Below are positions 47,257 through 60,579 of a stretch of DNA of 64,000 bases, one piece after another (position 1 is the stretch's first letter; the number at the start of each line of letters is the position of its first letter). The notes beneath the pieces are model-generated. The model worked only from the letters and a program-made list of their open reading frames with translations. It searched no databases and was not told the origin of the DNA. The stretch comes from Glycine soja (taxonomy: Eukaryota; Streptophyta; Magnoliopsida; Fabales; Fabaceae), in assembly GCF_004193775.1 (NCBI RefSeq), contig NC_041019.1:50505928-50569927 (forward strand). The letters are read 5' to 3'. The position numbers and the translations under genes were made by a program.

Positions 47257-50200
47257 GTTTGGATTCCTCAATCTACTTTGTATTGTATTTTCCATCTTCA
47301 GTTAATTTTACAAGAGATGAAAGCTACATTATCATGTTATATTTCGGTTTAGACACAGTTAGCAGACTTCCATTTCAGTTGGGAATGATACACGTCATAT
47401 TCAGAGTGTAAGGCCCTTGTCTAATACAAGAATTCTTATAGATAATCCATGATCTAGAGTCTCAATACAAAATCTAGATATTTCTCATTAAGCTTATGTC
47501 ATTTGTTGTGTTATTCCTTCAAGTGCCTATTATTGTTATTTAGAATGTTCCATAGCATTATATGAATTAATTTTTGATATATTACAGGTATTAAATTCTT
47601 AGACTAACATGCATTATCACGACATACACGAGGTTGACAATGACAACAATTACGATGTCATCTTATTTTGCATTGTCACATGAGAAACGAGGTTGAGAAT
47701 GAGGATAAAGAAATTGTGACAAGGCACGACATCATTATAGTATAAGACGTCGTTTGGAAAGTTTTAAAGCAACCCAGAGAGCTTGTTTGTTCTATCGTCA
47801 TCAATCCAAATACATTGTTAGTAGACATTTGTGGGGAACGCCAAATTAGTGCTCATGTTTGTTAATTTAGATCATTGTTTACGAATTGGCAATCATTTAA
47901 CAGAACTTTAGTTTTATGAAGATAGTTTATGATTCTTTTTATAAGTTTTGCAGGAAAGCTTATCAAAGTTCTTTAAAAACTTATTTTAGTTTTACAATTA
48001 AACATATATCGTAAAAATAAGCTCTCATTAATAGTTATCTGAATACATGTTTAATTAACCTGAATACTTAAATAGGGAGTTGCTATTGTTTCCTAAAATC
48101 CTCCAAATTTCAAGATTATCCCTCTACCAAAAACATTATAGCATTGTATTTCTGTTGCACAAAAGGGGTACAAATTTTCTGCGTAATGAAATTGTGATTT
48201 AATTGTGCAATGCGCAATGGAATCATGATTTTGTTCTATAGAAAACTCACCTTCTTTGTGCAGCGAAAATACGATGTCATAACATTTTTCAAAGAGGAAA
48301 AAATATTCAACAAAATCATGATTTTGTTGTAGAAGGGAGGGGGGGTTAAAACATGACATTACAACGGAAGTATAATTCCAATGTACATTTTTTTCTCCAA
48401 AAGAAATACTAGACAGAAGTATGACGCCGTGGTATAATGTATACAACGAAATCACACTTCCATTTAGTATTTTTTTGAAGAAAAAATATACAATAAAAGT
48501 GTGAAATTTCGCATAAATGGAATCACAATTCCACCGTGCATCAACAACACAAAAAATAATGAAATTGTGATTTTGCTTTGCGAAATTTCACAACAAAATT
48601 ATGGTTCCATTTGACCATGAAAACGACAAGAAAAAAAAAAACTAGCAGCGTGAGTACAGGCTAGGGTGGGGTGGAGAAAGATAGTTTGGTAATTTCTTTT
48701 TGATTGAAAGGCCAACAACAATTTTGTTGGGGCCAATATTAACACTCTGTCTATTCCTAAGGATAGTGAAATTTGAGACTAATCAAGATGAAGTAACCCT
48801 GAATAGAACCAATTGTATAGAGGTGTTTTTCTCTAACAAATCTCTCCTCATTGAACAATAATGTATGCATGCATGAACTTTGGTATGCATTTGTTATATA
48901 TTTCTGTGATAAACTGTATGTTGTTATTTGTATATGTGTGACTTGGACTTGTAAAATAGCATAAATCCTTCAAGAAAACACATGGCATTGGTTGGTTATT
49001 AGTGGCATCCTTACAACCAGTTACGAGTTATTCGGGGTCAAGACTCTGCTTAATCGGTTTGTTTATTTGGCAAAGCTCTACTTGTTATATCTTATTTGAG
49101 TACATTATTTCTTAATTATAATGGTAGGACTATATTATTCAGTACCCCAAAGCCTATATAGTGCGATCAAATGGAAACTGGAGTCTCTCGAATCTTGTCT
49201 TTGATTGAAATAAATAAACACTTGAAATATGTCACTATTGCTTTCTGCACTTACCAGTTGCTTCCTGCACTCCTTTTTTTGTCTCTCAGAATGACCAATG
49301 CAAACTGTAAAATTACATTCCAGAATGCAATTCCTTTTTGGCTTCAGGGAATGACGAATCTGGAAGGCAAAAAAAAAATCATTCCGGAAAGAGTGTAGGA
49401 AGTAACTTGGGAAGTACAGAAAACAACAGCCAAGAGTTGGTAGTAGCTCAATCAGCCTCGGTCCAACTCATTTGGAGTTAGGTATCTTGGGTGATGATAA
49501 TGTTGGAAATCCATCGTGTTGCTATTGTACTTATTTTTGTTTTATTCAGGTGTTGGCACCATGCATATGAATGTAACCTCAGAAAGAATTGTTGAAAGAA
49601 ATTTTGTACTTGTTGTGATATTTGGTGTATTGAATGTCGCAAGTCTTCCTTAAGAATGACTAGAATTTATGACTTCAATTCTTGGAATGGGAAGACATGT
49701 TAAAGCTTGTCTAATATAAATGGAGTTGAAGCAGAGAAAGACAAATTGAACTGATGTAGAGATAAATAGAAAAGAAAAAAAAAGGCTACCAAAAGGAGGA
49801 AGAAATTTGAAGGAATGAGGACAACAAGTCAACAATGTTAGAAAAGTTTAAAAAAAGTAAAAGGAAAAGTTTTTAATGAAAAAAATATATTTTTTGCATT
49901 AGTTAATCTTATACTCTTCAATTTTGAAACATGTTAGTCTATTCTCTTTTCTCTTTCTTAGGGGTGGGGTATTTATCAACTATTCTAATTTAATCTAATA
50001 AAAATCACGATAATCAAACTGAATTACTAATAATCAACAAGCAAAAAAAAAAAACTAAACCAGAAAATGGTGATTTTCATATTAGATTAGATTATATTAA
50101 ATTTCAGACCCTATGTTGAAAACCGATCTAATTTAAATTATAACACTGTAATTTTCTTAATGCATGACTAAGTGAAATTAATTAAATTACAGGAGAAATT

Positions 50201-51540
50201 AAATGTATTGTGTTGGGCTGTTTTTTTGGGCCTCAGAGAGAGTTGTGAGGAAGGGATGTGGTTAGTAGAACCTTGAAGAAAAGCCCTTAAACCTTCCTAA
50301 AACCTTGCCCCAAGGCACAAAATCTGAAAAACACTCTTCCTCCCCAAGTCATTCTCTGATCTCTTTCAATCACCCCCATTCCTCTATAGAAGATTGTGGA
50401 GCCTCCTCACAATCTAATTGTTTTCCTTAACCATTGGGTTCTTGGTGACTCAATTGTAATAGCAAGTTTTTTCCTTTTTGACTTTTCCTTCATCCTTCTA
50501 TGAGCTAACCCGGGCAAATGAGAGATGTTTGGTTCAAAATCTAATTGAGGTTTCTTTAGGAGTATTTTGTGCCTTTGTAGTGAGAGAGTGATTGTTGAAA
50601 AAAAGCTTCTCCTTCTGACTAAAAGTGCCCTCCTTTCCTTCTCTCTATTTAAGGAAATCCAAGCTTGGAACCTAACAAGGGAAGGGAAGCTCAACCTTTT
50701 ATGTGTTTTGTTGCTTTAGAATTGATTTCAAAATTAATATATCTTTTAAGTATTTAAAATAAAAACTATAATTCTTTTAAATTATTTTATTTTTTACTTC
50801 CAATTTTCTACTACTTATTCTTTTGTTGTACTCCCAAATGTTTCTACTCTTTGAAAATTAATTTTTGAAAAATATTTTCTAAATTAAATTTTAAAACTAA
50901 AAAACAAAAACACATCATATATAATTTTCAAATTTTGATTTCATACCTATGAAAAGAAAAAGAGAGAGAGAGAGAGAAAGGAGGAGAAGAAAGGGAAAAT
51001 GGCTTGTTAATCTGGATACAAACTTGCAAAGGCAACATAAGCAAAAGTTTTAATATAAATGAATAACAATTTATTTTGGATAAAATATGTTTAGTTCAAT
51101 TGGGATTTTTAAAGAAGAAATTCATTTCAAAGTTGGAGAGAAGAGATTTCAAAATAATATCAAAAGCAAAGTAAGAAAAAAGGATAAAAAAATATAGGAA
51201 AATCAAGAAAAAAAATGAATAAGCAAACTTGAGATAAAACAAAAGGAATGAAAAAGAATTGTTTTGGAATGAGCAAAGAAAAGCAGGGGGGGGGGGATAT
51301 TAATAAAGATGATTATATAAGGATTGACTTTAATGGATTATTTTTAGTCTAGGACTACTTATTTTCAAACACCACATTGGGTATCTAATCTTTGTTGGTC
51401 AAGATGCAATTTATTGATTTTCATCATTTAAATCTATGAGAAGTAAATATACTTTCTTTAATTTATTTGATGTTATTAGAAATAATCTACTTTCATTTGG
51501 ATGCTTTATCAATGTTTAGAGTTTAATGAATGATTAAATT
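47257..51540. other. Kinase 3' UTR and intergenic DNA
   Basis: No gene supported after the kinase stop. A tract at 48080-48640 is rich in variants of 'GGAATCATGATTTTGTT' and 'CAAAATCATGATTTTGTTG' (separate entry). The open frame at 50407-50694 (minus) lies in a moderately GC-rich stretch but shows no known domain. G runs occur at 51286-51296. Confidence 0.5.
48080..48640. repeat. Degenerate array of short palindromic words
   Basis: The words AATCATGATTTTGTT, GAAATTGTGATTT, GGAATCACAATTCC and CACAACAAAATTATGGTTCC recur in both orientations, often themselves near-palindromic. The spacing is irregular. It reads as an old, decayed repetitive element; I cannot assign a family. Confidence 0.45.
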
Positions 51541-51544
51541 GAGA

Positions 51545-51926
51545 GGAGAGATCAAATTACATCCATGTAATTTTGTCCAAATGTCACATAATTTAATCAC
51601 TTTCAATTGAATAATATTTTCTTTTGGATTGAAAATTTATTTCACATAAATCATATATATAAAATTTCATATATGAATTCAAAATTATTTACTATCTCAT
51701 TTACACAGATTAAAATCAACATCATATAAACTTTTCGTAATATACTAAAATATGATACATTTATTATCTTCTTATTATTGTTCAATTTTGATAAATTTTG
51801 ACACGAACAATCTTGGTAATATATAAATATTATTGAATATTTGATTCAATAAAAATCACATTCTATATCAAGTTATAAAATAATATAATATTTATTAAAA
51901 TTACATTAGTGCAATTTGATCTCTCA
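51545..51926. mobile_element. MITE-like element, second member of the LCMT1-intron family
   Basis: Ends GAGATCAAATTACATCCATG and, reverse-complemented from the right, GAGATCAAATTGCACTAATG are inverted copies of each other. Read on the minus strand it shares interior sequence with the element at 661-1023, notably AACTTGATATAGAATGTGAT followed by TTTTATTGA/TTTTGTTGA. About 380 bp, non-coding, so the two are members of one family in opposite orientation. Confidence 0.78.
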
Positions 51927-52403
51927 TCTTGAATTAATTCCTTTCTCTCATAACATTTAATTGTTTGTAGAATTAATCTGTAGGGGGGGGGGGGGTTAAT
52001 TTTAAATAGTTTGTTATAGGATGATAAAAATATAAAAATAAAAACTGAAAAAATATAACAAAATTCATTTATAAATAGCACGATGAGAGATAAAAAAATT
52101 CAAACAAATAACAACAAAAAATAAACATACCTTTAAAATGTAAAAAAGGTTCTGAAAAACTAAAATATTGTTTCTTTTAAAAGAAGTGATACAAGTTTTC
52201 AATCTAAATAGCTTGTTCATTTTTAATTTATTAAAAATTGTATTTTAAATAAACATAATCATTGGGAAATATACAAAAAAAATAAAAAAAAAATTCAAAA
52301 TTAAAATAAATGAAATTTTAAAACAATAAAATATAATAAGAAATAATTGAAAAAAATCTTTAAAAAATAAAATATACTAAAATTAATCATTTAAATTTTT
52401 TTT

Positions 52404-52832
52404 GGCTTAAATGGATTTTTGGTTACCTTATTTTTTTAAAATCTGAAATTTTGATCCTCTTATTTTAAAATAAAGATTATTAATCTTTCACTTGTCTAAA
52501 ATTTACTATTTTGGTTTTTCCATTAAACTGAAAGTGTTAGACATTAAGAAATTAATGTTAATTATGTAGATTAAACAAATAATTTTATTTTATGTCATTA
52601 ACTTTGAGTTACATTAAATTAATTTCTTACTAATAATATTTTTCAAATTTGGTGAAAGGACCAAAATTGTATATTTTACAAAATAGAAAGATTAAATGTT
52701 TCTATTTTAAAATAGGGAGACTAAAATTATGAATATTAAAAATGTAATAGAACTAAATGTTTCTATTTGTAAAATAGGATGATAAAAATTATAAATTTTA
52801 AAAAATAATGAAAATTACATTTTAACCTTATT
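52404..52832. mobile_element. Foldback (palindromic) element
   Basis: The left arm TTAAATGGATTTTTGGTTAC... pairs with the reverse complement of the right end, TTAAAATGTAATTTTCATTA..., through about 70 bp including TATTTTTTTAAAATC/TATTTTTTAAAATTT and TCCTCTTATTTTAAAATA/TCATCCTATTTTACAAATA. Non-coding. Confidence 0.55.
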
Positions 52833-53569
52833 GTATAGAAATAACATTAATGTTGGCTTTTGAGTTTCTATTATCCTTCGAGATATATGCACATGGATGA
52901 TTTCTAACGTATCAAATCAAAATTAAATTTTCATATTTTTTATCTGTTCATTTTAAATGGAGTAAAATAAATATTGGATTTTTTAATTTATAAAATTAAA
53001 AAAACGTTAACCGCCTCAGTGTGGATGCAAGAAGGTTCAATGGTATAATGGACTCAATTTTTCGAATAAACAATTCATAGTCGACCTTCGAATCTAATTC
53101 TGATTCGTGAACAAATTTTTTAGGTGTTTCATTTTTGGTAATTAAATGAAATTGGTGTGACTATTATTTTTCTTGTGTATAAACTAATTTTTTTAAAATA
53201 GTTTTTTTTTATTCACAAAACTTCAATGTAAAACTTTGTTTAAAAAATTAGAGATCAAATCTGTTCGAATCAATGATATGTTAATTAAGTGATGAAGTTT
53301 TATTATTAATATATAATTGTTATGAAAAGTGTAAATTTTAAAAAAGCATCAAACCAATTTGAGACAATTAAAATATACTTGAATTCTTCAAAATACATTA
53401 AGTTTAATTTTTAAAATTTGAAAATATTAGAATTTGCTTTGGACAAGGATGGATTAGTAGGATAACATGGATTATGAAGACTCTACATTGGTTATTAATG
53501 TACTTTATTACTAGTAGTTCTTTTATATATATATATGCTTTTCAAAACAAACGCTAAAATTATTATTGA

Positions 53570-53930
53570 GGATTAAATATATTTTTTATTTCTATAAATT
53601 TATTTTTTAATGTTGGTTCTCCTGTAAGTGTTTTTATTATTTTTAGTTTGATAAGTTTATATTTTTTAATTTTGATTTCTATAAGTTTTTATTTATTTTT
53701 TTAATTTTAATCTTTTTAAGGTTTTTATTTTTTTTCATTTCCGTATGTTTGCACTTATATGAACTAAAATTAGAAAAACAAAAATTTAAAGAGATTAAAA
53801 ATGAAAAAATGAAAACTAAAATTAAAAAAATACAAATTTATAAAGACTAAAAATAAATAATTTCTTTTGCAGAAATCAAAATTAAAAAAAAAAGATACAA
53901 ATTTGCATGAATCAAAAGCATATAAATGTA
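53570..53930. mobile_element. Foldback (palindromic) element
   Basis: The left half is written in 'tttttatttctataaattt / ttttagtttgataagttta' words, and the right half in their complements ('aaatttataaagactaaaaataa / agaaatcaaaatt'). The two halves fold on each other with imperfect matches. Similar in style to 40985-41258. Confidence 0.5.
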
Positions 53931-55227
53931 TTGCCTATAACAAAATTATCTTCTGTTCAATTGGCCGGTAATAAGTGCCACGATATTCTGACAATGATTG
54001 AGGGGAAGAATATGCACAATGGAATATTGTACGACCAAGTCCACTGAAAATATTTTGGTACAGCAAAATTTAGCCACTTCTTTTTGAAAGTCATCTTATC
54101 CCATATCTGTCTATCAATTGTGGCATGTTACACATTGTTTTTATTCCTTGAATATGACTCTGCATCATTTCTTGGGTGAATTTTATCCTTCTATGGAGCA
54201 ACTTCAATAACTTGTGCTAAGATTTCCTCCCATAATGACTCTAGATACACACCCACTCAACCGTCCGCGTTTAATTCCAATCCTTTCCTTTCTTCAAACT
54301 CTTGCGAGTTTACTCGTTTAATGTGTTTTTTTTATATATATAAAGAATAAAGAGAAAATAAGAAGAAAAGAGTTAATTTAAATAATATTAGTATTACTTA
54401 TTTTTTTTTGAGTTATCAGCTTTAATCATAAAATTTTATATCTGTATAATCTTTGGATCGTTTTGTTCTAATGTATATTCAATTTATTTGTCTTTATCTC
54501 GGTAAAAGTCAATAGAATAACTCTTTATCTGCGTTTCATTTCTTTTGCAGTAGATGATTACTCCCCACCTTTTTCATTGCCTAGAATGTCAAACACTCAT
54601 GCATTGATCTTTCCAACAAATAGAATAAAAAGAAAAATCTCATGAACTTATTTGATGTTTGATGGTAAATGCTCTTTCAAAAAGAAACAAGCAATGTTCG
54701 TTGCATATCCCATGTATGATTCAGGTACGGTGTTTAATTAGCAATTTTTCTGTCAAGAGTACCCTCAACGATCTTTCCAAAAAAATAGAACTCATCATTA
54801 TATGAATGTAAATGGATTTCATTGTTATAACTCTTTCAAACAAAAGGAAAAAAAAAAAAAACAATGTTCGTTGCACCTACGTACCCTTTCTCATATATTC
54901 TTTTGCCATAAAAGAAAATCTAAAACACGCTGGTATTTATTCATTTGCTAAAATGTTCAACTTAAATAATTGGACAAAAGGAAAATATAACATGAAAACA
55001 ACATAAACATCATTGAAAGAAATTTATATTTTTATATTTATGATCATACCCAAAAAGAGAGTTGGTGACATATCTACTTCTTTGGCATATTGTGAATTTA
55101 TTTTGTTTGATTTTCTTGATTAGTTTAAAGCGAAAGAGAGTCTGCTTAATTATATATGGAAACAATGGCTATTAGTAACAATCAACACACAAAGAGACAT
55201 ACACACTAACTAATCAAAGTTAGAAGT

Positions 55228-55278
<51 letters not shown>

Positions 55279-55279
55279 T
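55228..55279. repeat. Compound (CT)n-(AT)n microsatellite
   Basis: About 13 CT units followed directly by about 13 AT units. Confidence 0.95.
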
Positions 55280-57947
55280 AATTTAGAGAAACATCCCAAT
55301 TTGAAGAGTCGGTTATATCACTGTGAGGAAAATAGAAAATGTTACACATATACTCAATTTTTGGGATGTAGTGAAAAGAAGAGAGTTAAAAACATAAAAG
55401 AGAAAAAAAAAACTAAAGATGTGAAAAAAATATGAAGAAAGAGATAAAAGAAAAGGTCATGCAAGTAAAAAAAAACAATAATAATAAATACTAAGGGTTT
55501 CTATGGCGTGCAAATTGTTTATGCGTAGATGGGTCGTACGGCTGCATGTTCATTCTTTTCCTCCCTTTTTCCAGACTATTATTGGTAATTCGTAACGTCA
55601 AGTCCATGATTTCGTCAAGTACATGTATATCATTTCTAATGATGATAATTTGATTTGTTACGGAACCAAACGATATATTAAATGTTGACACTTAATATAT
55701 TAAATCTGTTTTATTTAAAAATGTTTATTAATTGTGTTCAGTTAATAAAAGTCATTAACTTCAAACTGCATTCAAATTGAAAAGCAGATATCCATATTTT
55801 TTTATGAGTTTAGCTCAAACCTATTGTATACGTTACCCTCCTCTGGACCTCTTTCAGCATTATCATCATTACCTTCTCACTTAATTTTGTCACTATCATT
55901 CCCAGGTCAATTCCATTACTGTGACCAATCATAACTTGCATAACAAACAAGGAACTTGGCTTATACCATCAGTCCAATCACCAGTACCGACCCCATTGGA
56001 ATTAATTAATTAATAGTAACTTTCATTCATAAATATAAAGACTGCTTGCTGTGTAGTTAATTTTTTTGAAATATACAAACTTAAAACTTTATAGAGGGAG
56101 AAAAAGTGTTAGTTTTAATGACTGGAATTTGGATATTTTTAAAAAATAAGGATGGAAAATAATGGTTTTAAAATTAATAAAATAAAAATTTAACTAATTA
56201 CAGAATTTCAATTCGTTTTACCAGAACTGATTATGCAACTCAATCTAAACAATTTAAAACCAACAGAAAGCAAATAGTAAATTAAAATTTGTCCATGAGT
56301 ATTTTTCCAGAGGAGGTTATATTTCTCAAGTCACAATCTATGTTAAGAACATTTACAAATATTTGGCCATCAATCATCTCAAAATAAACATAAATTCCAA
56401 TAGTTAAATGCGTTATAGATGTATCGAATCGTGATTAACGTGCAAATGGGAATAACTTTTTTCTATAAATATTTTGAACGAGCACATTAAAATTGTTAAG
56501 AAAATAAAAGACATATATAGTCTTTTTGTTGATGAAAAACAAAATAAAAAAGCATAAAAAGTATATTGAGTCAAATATAAGTTATCTTCGCACTCCAAGA
56601 TGACCCTGTTTAACACTTTTACAATTGGGTCAACTTCTTCTCCATCGGGGATAAAAAATTATTTGCCATATCATTGTTTTTACACCACTCTTATATTACA
56701 TGTTATACACGTGGTTAATATTTTTAGCCACTCCACACATAACAAGGAAAAAAAAGAGAGAAATTTAAAGAAGTGTAAACAAAGTAAAAGACAAACAGGA
56801 GTGATCAAAATTAACATACAATCCATGATGCAGCCAAATCGGTGCTTCAGTCTGAAAGATATATTTTTCTTCAAAGAAATGAGATAATTAAGTAATCTAT
56901 AAATTAAAATTGGGTTGAAGTTGGATATATCTCACTGAGGAATATGATTATATGACATGGATTGAAATAAAGTTATTATTTTATAATTAAGATTTTATGT
57001 AATGAAATGAATTTTCATCAGTCGTTACTTGAAATAAAATGACAAGTGTTGTTGTGCTATCCGAGAAAAGATAATACCAGCACAACTTAACATATCACAA
57101 CTATCCTTAATAAATGATAGGTAATTACCTATCTCACTAACTCATCAGACAGAGAATTACCCATCTCATGCACAACAACATTATAAATAAGAGGAATAAT
57201 ACAGAAAAGGTCATATTCTAACTCTATCAAAACTCAAATTATATCATTAACTTGAATACCAATGCAGTAAATTAATTGACTCAAGAATATATGATAGGCA
57301 CTAACAAGTGTTACATTGACTTGAAATTGTACGTGCCACAAATAAAGTCGTATACAGTGACCATGAAGGAGAAAAAACAAACAAGTTTGCATCAAATTTT
57401 CTGTGCATCATGTCATAGTGATAAATAGTAGACAGTAGTGCAGTACTCTGTACAATGTCTCTTTATGGAAATCATAATCCGATGAGATTTGAGAGTGAGT
57501 GACTAATGCAGCTGGAAGACGCATGTGAAGGTTTAAATTCAACTAAATAAAATAGAGTATGATTCCATTTTTTTCTTTCTAAATCACAGATATTTGAGTC
57601 TTATACCATTATTATGAGTAACTAACTCTCATATCCAATATTAAATATTAAATATAACTGTATATCTTATATTTTAACTAAAAATCATTAGTTAACTTAA
57701 AATTACTTTATAACAATTGATTCACTTCATTCTTTAATTTCCATTCTACCTTATTTCATTAATCTGAGCAAAATCATACTAACGCTGTGCTTAGTAGGCG
57801 AGAAGAAATAGAGACAGTTACGTAACTTTTCATGCTCTTGAGAAAGAATAGATATTAAATTAGTCATAATTAATTATTCACAGTTAAAATAGGCTGATAC
57901 TGTGAGAGTTATACACAGCGTCGTGATTTAAAAGACCAAAATAAAAA

Positions 57948-59216
57948 TCATAGCCAAGCTTCCGCTGGATACTGTGTCGTTTTGGTCGTGTACGGACACG
58001 AGGAACTAACAAAACCATTCACCAGATGAAGATACGTCTTGAGATCATGACACGTGGCGACATCTCCTTTCTTCAGATACTGCGATTCCCTGCTACTCAC
58101 TCTCAACTCTTGTCCAACGTCAGCGTACACAAGCTGCATGTCATCAACAACCTTACGGAACCAACTCTGGAATCCCGCCGCGTGGACACCGCCACTGCAC
58201 GCCACGTCATCATCTCGAACCACGAGTCCAGGAACTTTTGTGATGACATCATCGGAGTTTACGATTCTTAGTATGCGGGTCCCACTCTTCTCCAACTGAC
58301 TCCTGAACTTTTCGTTGCCCACGCGGGGCGCACCGAAGGAAACCACAGTGACCATCGGCGCGTTCTTCAACGTGGCGGTTATATCGTACGCGCTGAGAAT
58401 CGCGAGTGCGGCTCCAAGGCTGTGCCCGGTTATAGTTATGCTGAGTGGCTCATCGCCGTACGATTCGATCACTCTCGCCACCTCTTCGCGAACCATGTCT
58501 TGCAAACTCGGACACGCGCCCGTTTTGGAGACATAGAGACTCAAAAAACCGTTTTCCACCATGCAGTCTTCGTATCCACAGCCCATATGGCTGGGCAATT
58601 TCGTCAAGGTTACACGAAGATTCTCCAACCACTCGAGACACGTGGCAGTTCCCCTTAGAGCAATTACCACATCGCGTCTCCCCAGACGTGCGATTTCCTC
58701 CCTGTCTTCGCATACTGCCACGTAACCAATCCAACTAGATTGAACACGTGGCAGCTGAGACAAAGAGGAAACCCAGTTGGGTAATTCTACCCCACATGTT
58801 GCATGTAAGTTCTTCGTTACTCGGTAACCGGATTTTCTCGGTCCGGTTCGAGCGAGTAGCGATGTTTTCGGGTAGCGACATGTGGCGTAAGTGGGAGAAT
58901 TGGTGTCGAAGTCGAATGCGCGATAGGTGGATTCGACGAATTGGCCGTATCTTAGGATTTCCATGCGTAGGTTGTCGTCGAGAGGGTCTAGCAAACCATC
59001 CCATTGGTTGATTCCTTGGTATTGTGTCCACTTGTGGCCGAGCTTGGGCGAGTTGCATTGCACTGAGTCATGCTTGATGCGATCCCAAGCGAGTTGGGAC
59101 TTGTTGAAGGGTAAGCTTGGGGTGGTGGCGTGTGAGAAAGTTGGGTTAACGTTGGGTTTGGAGACGGAACAAGGTGAAGTGTGTGGTTGGGTGGTTGGGC
59201 TTATAGAGAGTGTCAT
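57948..59216 (-). CDS. PLA1-Ibeta2: Class I phospholipase A1, plastid type (PLA1-Ibeta2-like lipase)
   Basis: Intronless, 422 residues from the ATG at 59214-59216 to TGA at 57948-57950. Residues 1-55 are rich in Ser, Thr and Pro with few acidic residues, fitting a chloroplast transit peptide. The mature part starts near WTQYQGINQWDGLLDPLDDN (63-82). The lipase-3 nucleophile motif GHSLG is at 264-268 (Ser266); probable triad partners are Asp323 (NSDDVITKVPG) and His390 (CHDLKTYLHLV). The blocks RYGQFVESTYRAFDFD and GTATCLEWLENLR place it with Arabidopsis PLA1-Ibeta2, a relative of DAD1, enzymes that hydrolyse sn-1 acyl chains of galacto- and phospholipids and can feed jasmonate synthesis. The open frame extends 35 codons upstream to an ATG at 59321, but a TATA box lies 4 bp before that ATG, so the second ATG is preferred. 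The symbol denotes closest relative, not proven orthology. Confidence 0.92.
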   Translation of the reverse strand: MTLSISPTTQPHTSPCSVSKPNVNPTFSHATTPSLPFNKSQLAWDRIKHDSVQCNSPKLGHKWTQYQGINQWDGLLDPLDDNLRMEILRYGQFVESTYRAFDFDTNSPTYATCRYPKTSLLARTGPRKSGYRVTKNLHATCGVELPNWVSSLSQLPRVQSSWIGYVAVCEDREEIARLGRRDVVIALRGTATCLEWLENLRVTLTKLPSHMGCGYEDCMVENGFLSLYVSKTGACPSLQDMVREEVARVIESYGDEPLSITITGHSLGAALAILSAYDITATLKNAPMVTVVSFGAPRVGNEKFRSQLEKSGTRILRIVNSDDVITKVPGLVVRDDDVACSGGVHAAGFQSWFRKVVDDMQLVYADVGQELRVSSRESQYLKKGDVATCHDLKTYLHLVNGFVSSSCPYTTKTTQYPAEAWL

Positions 59217-59324
59217 TGCTATAGAGACACTTGTGTTGTGTAATTGGGATATATTCTTCACTTGTCTGTATAGGTGTGTGTGCGTGTTTTTTTTCTCACA
59301 ACTAATGTTTGGGGTTTGCATGGC

Positions 59325-59331
59325 ATTTATA
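59325..59331 (-). promoter_or_regulatory. TATA box of the PLA1 gene
   Basis: On the minus strand the sequence reads CTCGTATAAATGCC. With the usual ~25-32 bp spacing, transcription would start near 59295-59303. That gives an ~80-nt leader without ATG before the start codon at 59216. Confidence 0.65.
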
Positions 59332-60579
59332 CGAGGAGAAAGTGAAGGAAATGGACGGTGGTGGAAAAGGGATCTCGGGAGAGAGGTTTGTGATTTGGGT
59401 AACTGAAAAATGGCTGCGTGACTATGGGTGAGTGAAGTGATTGATGGGAATAAAGAAATGATTGAGAGTTGGACATGAAAGTTTAAGAAGATTTTGATGC
59501 AGCTAGTGGGACCTAAAAACGACTTTGATTTATATATAATATATATATCCTTGTACTGAAAACATAAATGTTTTAAATTCTGCCCAGCCTAAAGGAGGTA
59601 CGTGTGTGTCACTAGTCTTGCTACTCGGTCACGGATTTTCTTTTCGCATAAAGTTATTTACAATTTTTCTTTATTTTTTTTTGAAAGATAATCAGAAATG
59701 TTCACATAAGGTGGGTTTAGAAGAAAAGAAAAGAAAATGTGAAAAAACAAAACAGTGAATATAGTTAGTGATGTATGAAAAAGAAAGAAAATAATAGATC
59801 GAAATGAGATGGAAAAGCAAATGGTATATTTTATGTATTTTCTATTGAAAAAGGACACCGAAAGAAAAATTCTCCAAATTATTCCATAACTATAAAGAAA
59901 GACATAAGGTAATATAAAAAATAAATAAATTGAAAAGTATCTGACTGCGCTTTTGGCATAGGGGCTAGCCGCGTTAGGTGAAAGTCATGAGACTATGAGA
60001 GAATAGTGGACTGCTCAAGACTCAAGCGTCAAAGTATATGTCTCAAGCATTAGCGTTACTTAAAAAACAAAATGGAAACTAATACCAATTAATATTTAAA
60101 AGTTAATTTTTTAGCTAAAATTGATAAAATAATTAACCGAAGTTAAACCCTATACAAAAATTTAATCGTAAAGCTTATTGTTGTATGTCATACCCCTTAT
60201 ATTTTTCTTTTTACAGTCAATTTTCATGAATTGAAAAATTATTTTGTGGAATGCACCAAATTGATAAAATCTCCACCAAAATGCATATAATATTTTTAGA
60301 ATTTTTTTATTTCTATTTATTACATTTAGGAAAGAAAATACAATATGCTCTTCCTCGTCAAAACTTACTTACAACCTAGATTATTTAAAGATAAATCTGA
60401 TTTGACTTAATCTATTCAGTGAAGAATTCAGACTTTTTTTAACAAAAAAATTTATAGGAAAGTAGGCTAAACTATGGGCTTATGGAAAAGTCCAGAGGGC
60501 TTAATAGACGGACTTATTTAGAAATAATATAATTTATAATTGAAATATTAATAATTAATATATAATAAACTTAATTATA

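Larger units (their letters stand above)
51927..57940. other. Gene-free intergenic region
   Basis: No supportable gene. Contains a 13-G run (51983-51995), two foldback elements (52404-52832, 53570-53930), and a CT/AT microsatellite (55228-55279). The remainder is AT-rich single-copy-like sequence; open frames at 54812-55006, 55491-55691 and 56600-56887 have no known domain. Confidence 0.55.

Noticed and set aside
50407..50694. 95-codon basic minus-strand open frame in less AT-rich DNA
   Set aside because: No domain, no neighbouring exons with splice sites, no clear promoter; could be a decayed transcript but cannot be supported.
53010..53110. tRNA-like words (GGTTCAATGG, TTCGAATC)
   Set aside because: No cloverleaf arms or A/B box spacing could be formed.
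58026..59406. Several plus-strand and alternative minus-strand open frames across the PLA1 gene
   Set aside because: They are shadows of a GC-richer intronless coding region; none has a recognisable domain, while the minus-strand 422-residue frame is a clear lipase.
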